A stretch of 6,639 nt of DNA from NCBI GenBank assembly GCA_028292345.1, contig JAQGMN010000289.1, positions 1 to 6,639 of the forward strand. Reading direction: 5' to 3'. A program made the translations under genes and the position numbers. This document shows, one piece after another, positions 1-6,182 of this stretch; the stretch's first letter is position 1; every line of letters begins with the position of its first letter. Source of the DNA: Polaromonas sp. (lineage in GTDB: Bacteria; Pseudomonadota; Gammaproteobacteria; Burkholderiales; Burkholderiaceae_C). The notes below the pieces were generated by a model, which saw only the letters and a list, made by a program, of their open reading frames with translations, did no database searches and was not told the origin of the DNA.

Positions 1-2
1 GA

Positions 3-25
3 CTGTCATGAAACCAGACAACACT
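3..25 (+). promoter_or_regulatory. Possible Pho half-site and -10 ahead of ppk1
   Basis: CTGTCAT at 3-9 is a perfect 7-base half of the PhoB-binding Pho box (two 7-base direct repeats with a 4-base spacer). A second half 11 bases downstream is absent, since 14-20 reads CCAGACA, so the partner would have to lie upstream at about -8 to -2, outside the window. Ten bases after the half-site is AACACT (20-25), a weak -10 match at the same distance seen for the Pho boxes near pstS. A single 7-mer is weak evidence; the known Pho control of ppk in other bacteria makes it plausible. Confidence 0.3.
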
Positions 26-56
26 AGGGGCTATTTTTTGACCATAAAGAACAGTC

Positions 57-2159
57 TTGCTACTTCCCGTCTCGCTCCCCGCACCGGTCCCCGTCGCCGT
101 GCCCATCAAGTTCCTTGACCGCGACCACAGCATCCTCGCCTTCAATGAGCGGGTGCTCGACTGGGCGCGCCGCGCCGATGTGCCGCTGCTGGAGCGGCTG
201 CGTTTTCTGTGCATCGTGTCGTCCAACCTGGACGAGTTCTTTGAAGTGCGGGCGGTGTCGCACCTGACGGCCGCGCTGAACAACGACCTGAAAGGCGTTT
301 ATTCGGTCGCGTCGTTCAAGACGCTCTCGGGCATGGCGCACGACATGGTGGCGCGCCAGTACGCGCTCTACAACGACGAGCTGCTGCCGGCGTTTGCCAG
401 GCACGGCATCCGCATCGTCTCGCACGGCGAGCGCAATGCGGTGCAGCGGCGCTGGGTCAAGGCCTACTTCGAACGGGCGGTGCGGCCGCTGCTGGTGCCG
501 GTGGGGCTCGACCCGTCGCACCCGTTTCCGCAGGTGGCCAACAAGTCGCTGAACTTCATCGTCCGGCTCGGCGGGCGCGACGCCTTCGGCCGGGAGAACG
601 AGATCGCCATCGTCAAGGTGCCGCGCGTGCTGCCGCGCCTGATCCACATGCCCAGCCGGGGGGCGGAAAAAGGCAACAAGCTGTTCTTGGCGCTGTCCAG
701 CGTGATCCGCGCGCATCTGGCCGACCTGTTTCCCGGTCGCAAGGTCGGCGAGTTCTCGCAGTTCCGCGTGACCCGGCATTCCGACCTGGAAGTCGATGAG
801 GACGATGTCAAGAACCTGCGCACCGCGCTGCGCCTGGGGCTGGAGCAGCGCCACTATGGCCAGGCGGTCCGGCTCGAAGTGTCGGCCGGCTGCTCGGAGT
901 ACCTGTCCGGCTTTCTGCTCAAGCAGTTCAACCTGCCGGCGCAGGCGCTGTACCGGGTGCACGGCCCGGTCAACCTGGTGCGGCTGACGCAGCTGGTCGA
1001 CCTGGTGAACGACCCCAAGCTGCTGTTTGCGCGCTACAAGGCGTCCTATCCGAAGCAGCTGGTGCCGGGGCAGTCGTTTTTCGAGCGGCTCCAGCAGGGC
1101 GACGTGTCGATCCACCAGCCGTTCGAAAGCTTCGACGGCGTGCTGGCTTTCTTGCGCGAGGCGGTCAACGACCCGAACGTGCTGGCGATCCGGCAGACGA
1201 TCTACCGCACCGGCCCCGATTCCGAGCTGATGCTGCTGCTGCGCGAGGCGGTGCGGCGCGGCAAGGAAGTCATGGTGGTGGTCGAGCTGAAGGCGCGCTT
1301 CGACGAGGAAGCCAACATCAACTGGGCCGAGATGCTCGAATCCATCGGCGCGCAGGTGGTCTATGGCGTGATGGGCCTGAAGACCCATGCCAAGATGCTG
1401 CTCGTCACCCGCCGAGAAGGCCGGCGCCTGGTGCGCTATGCCCACCTGTCCACCGGCAACTACAACCCGGGCACGGCGCGGCTGTACACCGACGTCAGCT
1501 ACCTCACGGCCGACCCGCTGCTGACCGCTGACATCGACCATGTGTTCGTCCACCTGGCCAGCCACAGCCGCCTGCCCAGGCTGCACCACCTGCTGCTCGC
1601 GCCGTTCCAGCTGCAGCGCAGGCTGCTGGAAAAAATCGATGCGCTGGCCCAGGCCGCGCTGGCCGGCAAGGACACGCGCATCGTCATCAAGACCAATGCG
1701 CTGACCGACGAGGACCTGATGCGCGCGCTCATCAAGGCCGGCCAGTGCGGCGTGAAGATCGACCTGATCGTTCGCGGCGCCTGCATGCTGCCCGCGCAGG
1801 TCAAGGGCGTGACCGACAACATCCGGGTGCGCTCGGTGATCGGCCGCTTCCTGGAGCATTCGCGGGTGTTTTACTTTCGCTGCGGCGACGACGAAACGCT
1901 GCTGCTGTCGAGCGCCGACTGGATGAACCGCAACATGCTGCGCCGGGTCGAGCTGGCCTGGCCGGTGAACGACCCGGTGATCCGCCAGCGCCTCATCGAC
2001 GAATGCCTGGTGGCCTACCTGCACGACGGCCGCGATGCCTGGGATTTGCAGCCCGACGGCACCTATGCGCTGGTGAATCCGGCAGACCCTGACAAGCGCC
2101 ACGGCGCGCAGGCCGCGCTGATGGCGCGCTACTCGGCCCTGAAACCCCGCGAAAGGTAG
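57..2159 (+). CDS. ppk1: Polyphosphate kinase (PPK1)
   Basis: PPK1 reversibly transfers the terminal phosphate of ATP to a growing inorganic polyphosphate chain through a phosphohistidine intermediate. It is a 700-residue protein (E. coli: 688). The N-terminal domain spans about residues 18-125 with LAFNERVL and SNLDEFFEVR. The middle domain is about 126-320 and the two phospholipase-D-like C-terminal domains about 350-510 and 515-685. His444 (KTHAK) and His463 (RYAHLSTGN) are 19 residues apart, as are the E. coli pair His435/His454, so His444 is the expected phosphorylated residue. Arg384 (IYR) and Arg414 (ARFDEEANI) match the E. coli active-site arginines. The start is uncertain: TTG at 57 follows an in-frame TAA at 45 and has only a weak ribosome site; GTG at 99 would give 686 residues. 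It is followed by sixA after 6 bases. Family assignment is secure; the start is not. Confidence 0.96.
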   Translation: MLLPVSLPAPVPVAVPIKFLDRDHSILAFNERVLDWARRADVPLLERLRFLCIVSSNLDEFFEVRAVSHLTAALNNDLKGVYSVASFKTLSGMAHDMVARQYALYNDELLPAFARHGIRIVSHGERNAVQRRWVKAYFERAVRPLLVPVGLDPSHPFPQVANKSLNFIVRLGGRDAFGRENEIAIVKVPRVLPRLIHMPSRGAEKGNKLFLALSSVIRAHLADLFPGRKVGEFSQFRVTRHSDLEVDEDDVKNLRTALRLGLEQRHYGQAVRLEVSAGCSEYLSGFLLKQFNLPAQALYRVHGPVNLVRLTQLVDLVNDPKLLFARYKASYPKQLVPGQSFFERLQQGDVSIHQPFESFDGVLAFLREAVNDPNVLAIRQTIYRTGPDSELMLLLREAVRRGKEVMVVVELKARFDEEANINWAEMLESIGAQVVYGVMGLKTHAKMLLVTRREGRRLVRYAHLSTGNYNPGTARLYTDVSYLTADPLLTADIDHVFVHLASHSRLPRLHHLLLAPFQLQRRLLEKIDALAQAALAGKDTRIVIKTNALTDEDLMRALIKAGQCGVKIDLIVRGACMLPAQVKGVTDNIRVRSVIGRFLEHSRVFYFRCGDDETLLLSSADWMNRNMLRRVELAWPVNDPVIRQRLIDECLVAYLHDGRDAWDLQPDGTYALVNPADPDKRHGAQAALMARYSALKPRER

Positions 2160-2165
2160 TCAACC

Positions 2166-2639
2166 ATGGACCTGATCCTGTGGCGTCATGCCGAAGCAGA
2201 AGAGTTGCCCGACGGCGTGGCCGATGCGCGCAGCGACCTGGAGCGCAAGCTGACCTCGCGCGGCGACAAGCAGGCGGCCCGCATGGCCGACTGGCTGGAC
2301 CGGCAACTGCCCGGCAGCGCGCGCATCCTGGCGAGTCCGGCGCGGCGCTGCGAGCAGACCGCGCTGGCGCTGGGCCGCAAGTTCAAGACCCGCGACGAAC
2401 TGGCGCCGGGCGCCACGCCCGAGTCCCTGCTGGAAGCGGTGCAGTGGCCGCTGGCCCGGGTGCCGGTGCTGGTGATTGGCCACCAGCCGACGCTGGGGCA
2501 GACCGTGGCCCGGCTGCTGGGGCTGGTGGAGGCCGACTGCGCCTTCAAGAAAGGCGCGGTGTGGTGGCTGCGCACCCGGGAGCGCGACGGCCAGATGCAG
2601 GCGGTCGTGGTGACGGTCCAGTCGCCCGACTTTCTTTGA
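2166..2639 (+). CDS. sixA: Phosphohistidine phosphatase, SixA family
   Basis: A small histidine-phosphatase (phosphoglycerate-mutase fold) protein of 157 residues, close to E. coli SixA (161). The catalytic RHA motif is at the very N terminus (Arg7, His8, Ala9), with the SPARR arginine at 60 and the second catalytic histidine in GHQP (His106). It has no added domain and no signal peptide, as expected for a cytoplasmic SixA. E. coli SixA removes phosphate from histidines in phosphotransfer proteins (ArcB; later work points to the nitrogen PTS protein NPr). The target here is unknown. The ATG lies 6 bases after the ppk1 stop; its ribosome site GAAAGG (2151-2156) lies within the last codons of ppk1, so the two genes are very likely co-transcribed and translationally coupled. 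A metabolite phosphatase role cannot be excluded. Confidence 0.9.
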   Translation: MDLILWRHAEAEELPDGVADARSDLERKLTSRGDKQAARMADWLDRQLPGSARILASPARRCEQTALALGRKFKTRDELAPGATPESLLEAVQWPLARVPVLVIGHQPTLGQTVARLLGLVEADCAFKKGAVWWLRTRERDGQMQAVVVTVQSPDFL

Positions 2640-2654
2640 TGACGTCCTGCCGTG

Positions 2655-2688
2655 CGGTGAACCACCGGAACGGCTTTGCGGCGGTGGT
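2655..2688. terminator. Ambiguous hairpins between convergent sixA and ppx
   Basis: The 51-base gap between the two converging genes has three mutually complementary arms. CGGTG (2655-2659) can pair with CACCG (2663-2667) around a 3-base loop. Alternatively ACCACCG (2661-2667) pairs with CGGTGGT (2682-2688) around a 14-base loop. Position suggests a bidirectional terminator, but neither strand has a T run after the stem, so a canonical intrinsic terminator is not supported. Confidence 0.3.
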
Positions 2689-2690
2689 GT

Positions 2691-4190
2691 TCAGGAAGTT
2701 GAAACGGCCAGCGTCCACGGCGTTTTTTGCCAGGCCAGCACCTCTTCCTGCAGCAGCCAGGCGGACTGCGGAAAGGCGTCGGCCCAGCCGGGCCGGCAGC
2801 TCAGCCAGAAACGCCGGCCGGGCTCGGCTTCCCATTTGAGCTGCATGCCCTTGAGGTCCGGGTCGCGCCGCGCATGGCACAGGATCACGGCCAGGCGCAG
2901 GCAGAGCAGTTGCTGGACGAAGCCCCGGTCGTCGAAATCAGCCTCCAGCTTGCGTAGCTTGCCCCGGTGGCCGAGCACCAGCAGGCTCAGGTGGCGCATT
3001 TCATGCACCGCGAAGCCCGGGGCGTCGGCATTTTCCAGGATGTAGGCGCCGTGCTTGTGGTAGTAGTTGTGCGACACCTGGCAGCCGACTTCATGCAGCT
3101 GCGCCGCCCAGGCCAGTTCGCGCTGGGCGCGCTGCACCTGGGCGCCGGGCATGCCGGCGCTGGCCAGCTTGAACAGGTGCTGCGCGACCTTGCTCAGCCG
3201 CTCGGCCTGCACCGTGTCGGTGCTGAAGTTGTGCGCCAGCCGCTGCACGCTGGTGGCGCGCACATCTTTCAGGTCTTCGTCCCGGTCGACCAGGTCGTAC
3301 AGAACGCCATGGCGCAAGGCGCCTTGCGCCGCATGCATCTCTTCGATGTCGAGCAGGCTGAAGACCGCCCGCAGCACGCTGACGCCGCCGCCAATCACCG
3401 CCCGGCGGTCTTCCTTGATGCCATCGAGCTTGAGCCGGTCGGCGCTTTGCGCCTTGACCAGCCGGTCCAGCAGCCAGTCCAGCCCTTCGCGCGTGACCAC
3501 GTCGGCCGGCCAGCCGGCCACCGCCAGTATCTCGCTGACCGCGCCGATGGTTCCCGACGCGCCGTAGGCCGTGTCCCAGGCGTCCGGGCGGTAGGTGCCC
3601 AGGGCTTCGTCCAGCACCGCCTTGGCGGCGATTTCAGCCACTTCGAAGGCGCGCGCGCTGAACTGCCCTTCGGGGAAATAGCGCATCGACCAGGCGACGC
3701 TGCCGACGCGGTAGGACTCCAGCGTGCGCGCCTCCAGGCCCTGCCCGAGGACCATTTCGGTCGAGCGCCCGCCGATGTCGACCACCAGGCGCCGTTCGCC
3801 CGACTGCGGCAGCAGATGGGCCACGCCCTGGTAGATCAGCCGGGCTTCCTCGCGCCCGGCAATCACGTCGATCGGGAAGCCGAGCAGTTTCTGGCCGCGA
3901 TTGATGAAGTCCTCGCGGTTGACGGCCTCGCGCAGGGTCTGGGTCGCCACGGCGCGCACCTGGTCCTTGCCGAAGCCGGCCAGGCGCTCGCCAAACCGCG
4001 CCAGGCAGTCCCAGCCGCGCTGCATCGCCTCCTGGGTCAGCCTGCGGTCGGCGTCCAGGCCGTTGCCCTGGCGCACGGTTTCCTTGAGGTATTCGATGCG
4101 GTGGATGCGGCCATGGTCGAGCCGGCCGATTTCAAGGCGAAAGCTGTTGGACCCCAAGTCCACAGCGGCAAGCAGTGTTCCGTTTTGCAT
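2691..4190 (-). CDS. ppx: Exopolyphosphatase (Ppx/GppA family)
   Basis: Ppx removes terminal phosphates from polyphosphate, opposing PPK1. The protein is 499 residues with an actin-like N-terminal fold: phosphate loop DLGSNS (11-16), the EEAR segment with the presumed catalytic glutamate (Glu114/115), second phosphate loop DIGGRSTE (138-145) and GASGT (210-214). The C-terminal part (about 315-499) is the HD-like helical domain of long PPX proteins, with LHEVG (365-369) and HKHGAYIL (378-385). Its length and C-terminal domain fit full PPX; a contribution to pppGpp hydrolysis (GppA-like) is possible but cannot be judged by eye. The ATG at 4190 was chosen because family proteins reach the first phosphate loop within about 10 residues. 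The frame stays open upstream to TTG 4280, which overlaps the preceding gene's stop, but that would add 30 unrelated residues. No strong ribosome site is visible. It converges on sixA and probably shares transcripts with the gene upstream. Confidence 0.94.
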   Translation of the reverse strand: MQNGTLLAAVDLGSNSFRLEIGRLDHGRIHRIEYLKETVRQGNGLDADRRLTQEAMQRGWDCLARFGERLAGFGKDQVRAVATQTLREAVNREDFINRGQKLLGFPIDVIAGREEARLIYQGVAHLLPQSGERRLVVDIGGRSTEMVLGQGLEARTLESYRVGSVAWSMRYFPEGQFSARAFEVAEIAAKAVLDEALGTYRPDAWDTAYGASGTIGAVSEILAVAGWPADVVTREGLDWLLDRLVKAQSADRLKLDGIKEDRRAVIGGGVSVLRAVFSLLDIEEMHAAQGALRHGVLYDLVDRDEDLKDVRATSVQRLAHNFSTDTVQAERLSKVAQHLFKLASAGMPGAQVQRAQRELAWAAQLHEVGCQVSHNYYHKHGAYILENADAPGFAVHEMRHLSLLVLGHRGKLRKLEADFDDRGFVQQLLCLRLAVILCHARRDPDLKGMQLKWEAEPGRRFWLSCRPGWADAFPQSAWLLQEEVLAWQKTPWTLAVSTS

Positions 4191-4249
4191 ATTCAGGCTT
4201 TTTGTTCGGCAGCCAGCATAGCATTCGGGCGGCGTTCCCTTCAGCCGGG

Positions 4250-4263
4250 CCACGCCTGCGTGG
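4250..4263 (-). other. Small perfect hairpin between the binding-protein gene and ppx
   Basis: CCACGC-CT-GCGTGG is a perfect 6-base inverted repeat (realistically a 5-base stem with a 4-base loop). It begins 9 bases after the stop of the upstream minus-strand gene in the 82-base gap before ppx. No T run follows, so it is more likely a weak attenuator, an RNA end-protecting structure or chance than a terminator. Confidence 0.25.
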
Positions 4264-4272
4264 ACCAGCGCG

Positions 4273-5421
4273 TCAGCCAATCAGGCGGCCGTCCGGCGCC
4301 AGCATGCTTTGCGTCACATAGCCACCGCTTCGGCGCTGGGCATTGAAGGCGACGCGAAAGCCTCCGATGTTCAGGCTGGCGCGCTGCTGAAAGCCGGCCA
4401 GCACGCTCTGGCGCGTCAGCGCGCCGTCCACCGCATGGAGCACCTCGAACGTGTAGCGCGCGGCAATGAAGCCGGCCAGGCTCAGCGGCGTGGGCGCCTC
4501 GTCGAACAGCCGGGCCAGCGTGTCGCGGTACTGCCGCACCACCGGCAAGGACGAATTGACCATCGGCACCGGCTGGGTGGCGATCACCGGCGTGCTGCGC
4601 GCCGCGCCCATCTGCACCAGGGTTTGCAAATTCACATCCGCCAGCGCGACGATGTAGCGCTGGCGCGCCTGCTTTTCCAGCCCCTGGGTGAACTGCGCCA
4701 GTTCCGGCGTGCCGCCCACGAACAGCAGCACGGCCGGCGTGCCCGGCGTCAGTTTCTGGCCGAGCAGGCGCGCGTCGCCGCTGCCCTGGAAAGACAGCAG
4801 CCCCAGCTGCATGCCGGCGGCGATGCGTTCGACTTCGAGGTGGTAGGCGGCATGCTCGCGGGCGCTGGCATACACGGCGCCCAGCACTTTCACGCCCATC
4901 ACTGTCAGGGTGTTGAGCGCATGGGCAATCTGTTCCTGGCGGGCGGCGAAAATCGGGAAGGTCTTGTCGTCCAGGTCCAGGCTGGCGTTTTGCAGCCACG
5001 GCGCGGCATGGGCGATGTTCTGGCCGCCCTGTCGCGACAGCGTGGCGACCTGGCTGGCCAGCGCATCGCCGACACTGCCCGACAGCACCAGGCAGGCCGG
5101 GTTGGCCAGGGCTTCGCCGAGGGCCGTTCGCACGCTGGCGGCCGTGCCGTCGGTCTCCAGCGCCAGGTGCATGACCTGCCGGCCGCGAATGCCGCCGCGC
5201 GCATTGATGTCCTGCCAGGCCGCGCGCGAGCCGATCAAAAAGTCCTTGGACACATCCTGCTGGCCGCCGGAAAAGTCCACCAGCTGGGCAACGACCAGGC
5301 TGTTCGCCGAAGACGCGGCCTTGCCGGGCTGCGCCCAGCCGGGCGCGGCGGCGCCCGCCGTCAGCCAGCCGGCGCGCTGCAGCCAGTGGCGGCGCTTGAT
5401 GAGGGAAGCGGGCAGTTGCAT
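4273..5421 (-). CDS. Periplasmic substrate-binding protein, type I (branched-chain amino acid ABC family), orphan
   Basis: A 382-residue exported solute-binding protein of the Leu/Ile/Val-type periplasmic-binding family. The N terminus has a Tat-like signal: KRRHWLQ (9-15, twin arginines 10-11) followed by a hydrophobic stretch, with possible cleavage after Ala30 or in the Ala/Ser-rich 35-39 stretch. The mature part starts about residue 41 with VVAQLVDFSGG, then the family-typical segment with GSRAAWQDINARGGIRGR (about 63-80), and continues as a two-lobed domain to the end. No permease or ATPase gene lies nearby, so it is an orphan binding protein that either feeds a transporter encoded elsewhere or senses a ligand. 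The ligand cannot be read from the sequence. The ATG at 5421 is the first possible start after an in-frame TGA but has no clear Shine-Dalgarno. It lies 82 bases upstream of ppx on the same strand, so co-transcription is likely. Confidence 0.85.
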   Translation of the reverse strand: MQLPASLIKRRHWLQRAGWLTAGAAAPGWAQPGKAASSANSLVVAQLVDFSGGQQDVSKDFLIGSRAAWQDINARGGIRGRQVMHLALETDGTAASVRTALGEALANPACLVLSGSVGDALASQVATLSRQGGQNIAHAAPWLQNASLDLDDKTFPIFAARQEQIAHALNTLTVMGVKVLGAVYASAREHAAYHLEVERIAAGMQLGLLSFQGSGDARLLGQKLTPGTPAVLLFVGGTPELAQFTQGLEKQARQRYIVALADVNLQTLVQMGAARSTPVIATQPVPMVNSSLPVVRQYRDTLARLFDEAPTPLSLAGFIAARYTFEVLHAVDGALTRQSVLAGFQQRASLNIGGFRVAFNAQRRSGGYVTQSMLAPDGRLIG

Positions 5422-5457
5422 GGTGGTTTTTCAGTGGAACGGAGCAGGAAGCAGGTT

Positions 5458-5474
5458 GCTATTGATTAAATAGC
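5458..5474. repeat. AT-rich inverted repeat (GCTATT...AATAGC)
   Basis: GCTATT (5458-5463) and AATAGC (5469-5474) form a 6-base stem with a 5-base loop in an otherwise GC-rich region, 37 bases upstream of the minus-strand binding-protein gene. Directly next to it is the 10-base palindrome GGCGCGCGCC (5479-5488). From memory, short hairpins of this AT-then-GC form recur between genes in Comamonadaceae genomes, so it may be a degenerate copy of a dispersed repeat. On the minus strand it also contains a TTTAAT-like -10 sequence without a matching -35. Confidence 0.35.
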
Positions 5475-5487
5475 CAGAGGCGCGCGC

Positions 5488-5531
5488 CCATCATGCGAAA
5501 CAGCCATAAATGACCATTGATTGCATGATGG
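5488..5531. repeat. 9-base perfect inverted repeat downstream of the fasciclin gene
   Basis: CCATCATGC (5488-5496) and GCATGATGG (5523-5531) are perfect inverted repeats around a 26-base spacer. The spacer contains the smaller near-palindrome AATG-AC-CATT. The structure begins 15 bases after the fasciclin stop on the minus strand and sits ahead of the binding-protein gene. It could end fasciclin transcripts without a T run, or be an operator for the downstream gene. The evidence does not separate these. Confidence 0.4.
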
Positions 5532-5546
5532 AAGCCGCGCCTGCGT

Positions 5547-6038
5547 TCAGCGGCTGGCCGGAGGCAGCAGGACGCTGTCCACGACATGCACGACGCCATT
5601 GGTCGCCAGAATGTCGGGGGTCACCACCAGCGCCTCCTCCACCGTCACGAAGTCGCCGGCCCGGGACAGCGCCACGTTGGCGCCATTGAGCGTTTTGCTG
5701 TTGCCGTTTTTCACGTCGGCCGCCAGAACCTTCGCGGGAAGGACGTGGTAGCCCAGCACCGCCTTGAGCTGGGCCGGGTCGCTGGCCAGCGTTTCCAGGG
5801 TTTTGGCCGGCACCTTGGCAAAGGCTTCGTTGGTGGGCGCAAATACGGTGAACGGGCCGCCCGCCTTGAGCGTGTCGGTCAGCCCGGCCTTGGCCACCAG
5901 GCTGCTGAGCGTGGACAGCCGGGCCTGCGCCGCCAGGGTGTCGGCGACAGAAACCGGATGCGGGCCGGTGGCGCAGCCGGAAATGACTGCAGCAGTGGCA
6001 GCGGTGGCAAGGGCAATGACGAAATGACGCTTGAGCAT
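5547..6038 (-). CDS. Fasciclin (FAS1)-domain lipoprotein
   Basis: A 163-residue secreted protein with one FAS1 domain. The N terminus is a lipoprotein signal: basic start (MLKRH), hydrophobic stretch and lipobox I-S-G-C with the lipidated cysteine at 22. The residue after it is Ala, so an outer-membrane destination is likely. The FAS1 domain covers about 28-160, with the first conserved block GPFTVFAPTNEAF (61-73), a YH motif LGYHVLPAKV (95-104) and the last block NGVVHVVDSVLLP (147-159). FAS1 domains mediate adhesion and surface contacts; no enzyme activity is implied. The ATG at 6038 is chosen over longer in-frame starts (to 6143) because GGAG sits 7 bases upstream and the lipoprotein signal begins there. 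It is divergent from pstS and preceded by its own tandem Pho boxes and a -10-like hexamer, suggesting induction by phosphate starvation. Its job in phosphate metabolism is unknown. Confidence 0.9.
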   Translation of the reverse strand: MLKRHFVIALATAATAAVISGCATGPHPVSVADTLAAQARLSTLSSLVAKAGLTDTLKAGGPFTVFAPTNEAFAKVPAKTLETLASDPAQLKAVLGYHVLPAKVLAADVKNGNSKTLNGANVALSRAGDFVTVEEALVVTPDILATNGVVHVVDSVLLPPASR

Positions 6039-6087
6039 GGGAATTCTCCGGGGTGGCTGGGCAGGGCGGTTGAATAAGACAGCCGCA

Positions 6088-6093
6088 AGCGTA
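6088..6093 (-). promoter_or_regulatory. Putative -10 for the fasciclin gene
   Basis: TACGCT on the minus strand is a modest -10 match (first T, A and last T kept). It lies exactly 10 bases after the inner Pho box, the same distance as on the pstS side. In PhoB promoters the Pho box replaces the -35 element, so a weak -10 is expected. Transcription would start about 40 bases before the ATG. Confidence 0.5.
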
Positions 6094-6103
6094 GGCGTGC
6101 TGC

Positions 6104-6143
6104 ATGACCGCTTGGTGACGGAAATTTGACAGTTTCGTGACAC
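6104..6143 (-). promoter_or_regulatory. Two tandem Pho boxes facing the fasciclin gene
   Basis: Read on the minus strand, 6143-6126 is GTGTCACGAAACTGTCAA and 6121-6104 is CCGTCACCAAGCGGTCAT, separated by 4 bases. All four 7-base units keep the GTCA core, and the cores (TGAC on the plus strand at 6105, 6116, 6127 and 6138) repeat at exactly 11 bases. This is the 7-4-7 layout of the PhoB site, doubled. Each unit differs from CTGTCAY at no more than one position if the last base is allowed to be C or T. The orientation points to the fasciclin gene, not to pstS. Confidence 0.8.
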
Positions 6144-6182
6144 CGGGCGGCGCTTCGAACGGGCCTGGCGGGTATGCCCGGG

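Noticed and set aside
1..27. Possible 3' end of an upstream gene (frame 1 reads eight codons then TAG)
   Set aside because: Too short to recognise, and the same bases contain the possible Pho half-site; no support for coding.
8..118. 36-codon frame starting ATG at 8 and overlapping the ppk1 start
   Set aside because: No ribosome site can be judged, and the peptide is basic and unrecognisable after it enters the ppk1 region. Noted only as a possible influence on ppk1 initiation.
60..2102. 680-codon open frame antisense to ppk1
   Set aside because: It mirrors ppk1 codon structure in GC-rich DNA. The protein is rich in His, Gln, Arg and Val with no recognisable motif, while the plus strand encodes a complete PPK1 with active-site residues.
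2180..2839. 219-codon plus-strand frame overlapping sixA and the 3' end of ppx
   Set aside because: It overlaps sixA in another frame and has a shadow-like composition. sixA has the RHA and GHQP motifs and a ribosome site.
2967..4346. 459-codon open frame antisense to ppx
   Set aside because: Low-complexity composition without motifs; the opposite strand encodes full-length PPX with its phosphate loops.
4309..5469. 386-codon open frame antisense to the binding-protein gene
   Set aside because: Arg/Gln/His/Gly-rich shadow translation; the minus strand shows a signal peptide and a coherent family fold.
5497..5522. Pho-box-like GGTCAT and CTGTTTC on the minus strand ahead of the binding-protein gene
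   Set aside because: The units are about 13 bases apart instead of 11 and the second lacks the GTCA core, so this is not a credible PhoB site.
6144..6182. GC-rich mini palindromes (TTCGAA, CGGG-TATG-CCCG) between the divergent Pho arrays
   Set aside because: Stems of 3-4 bases are expected by chance in such GC-rich sequence; no known operator recognised.
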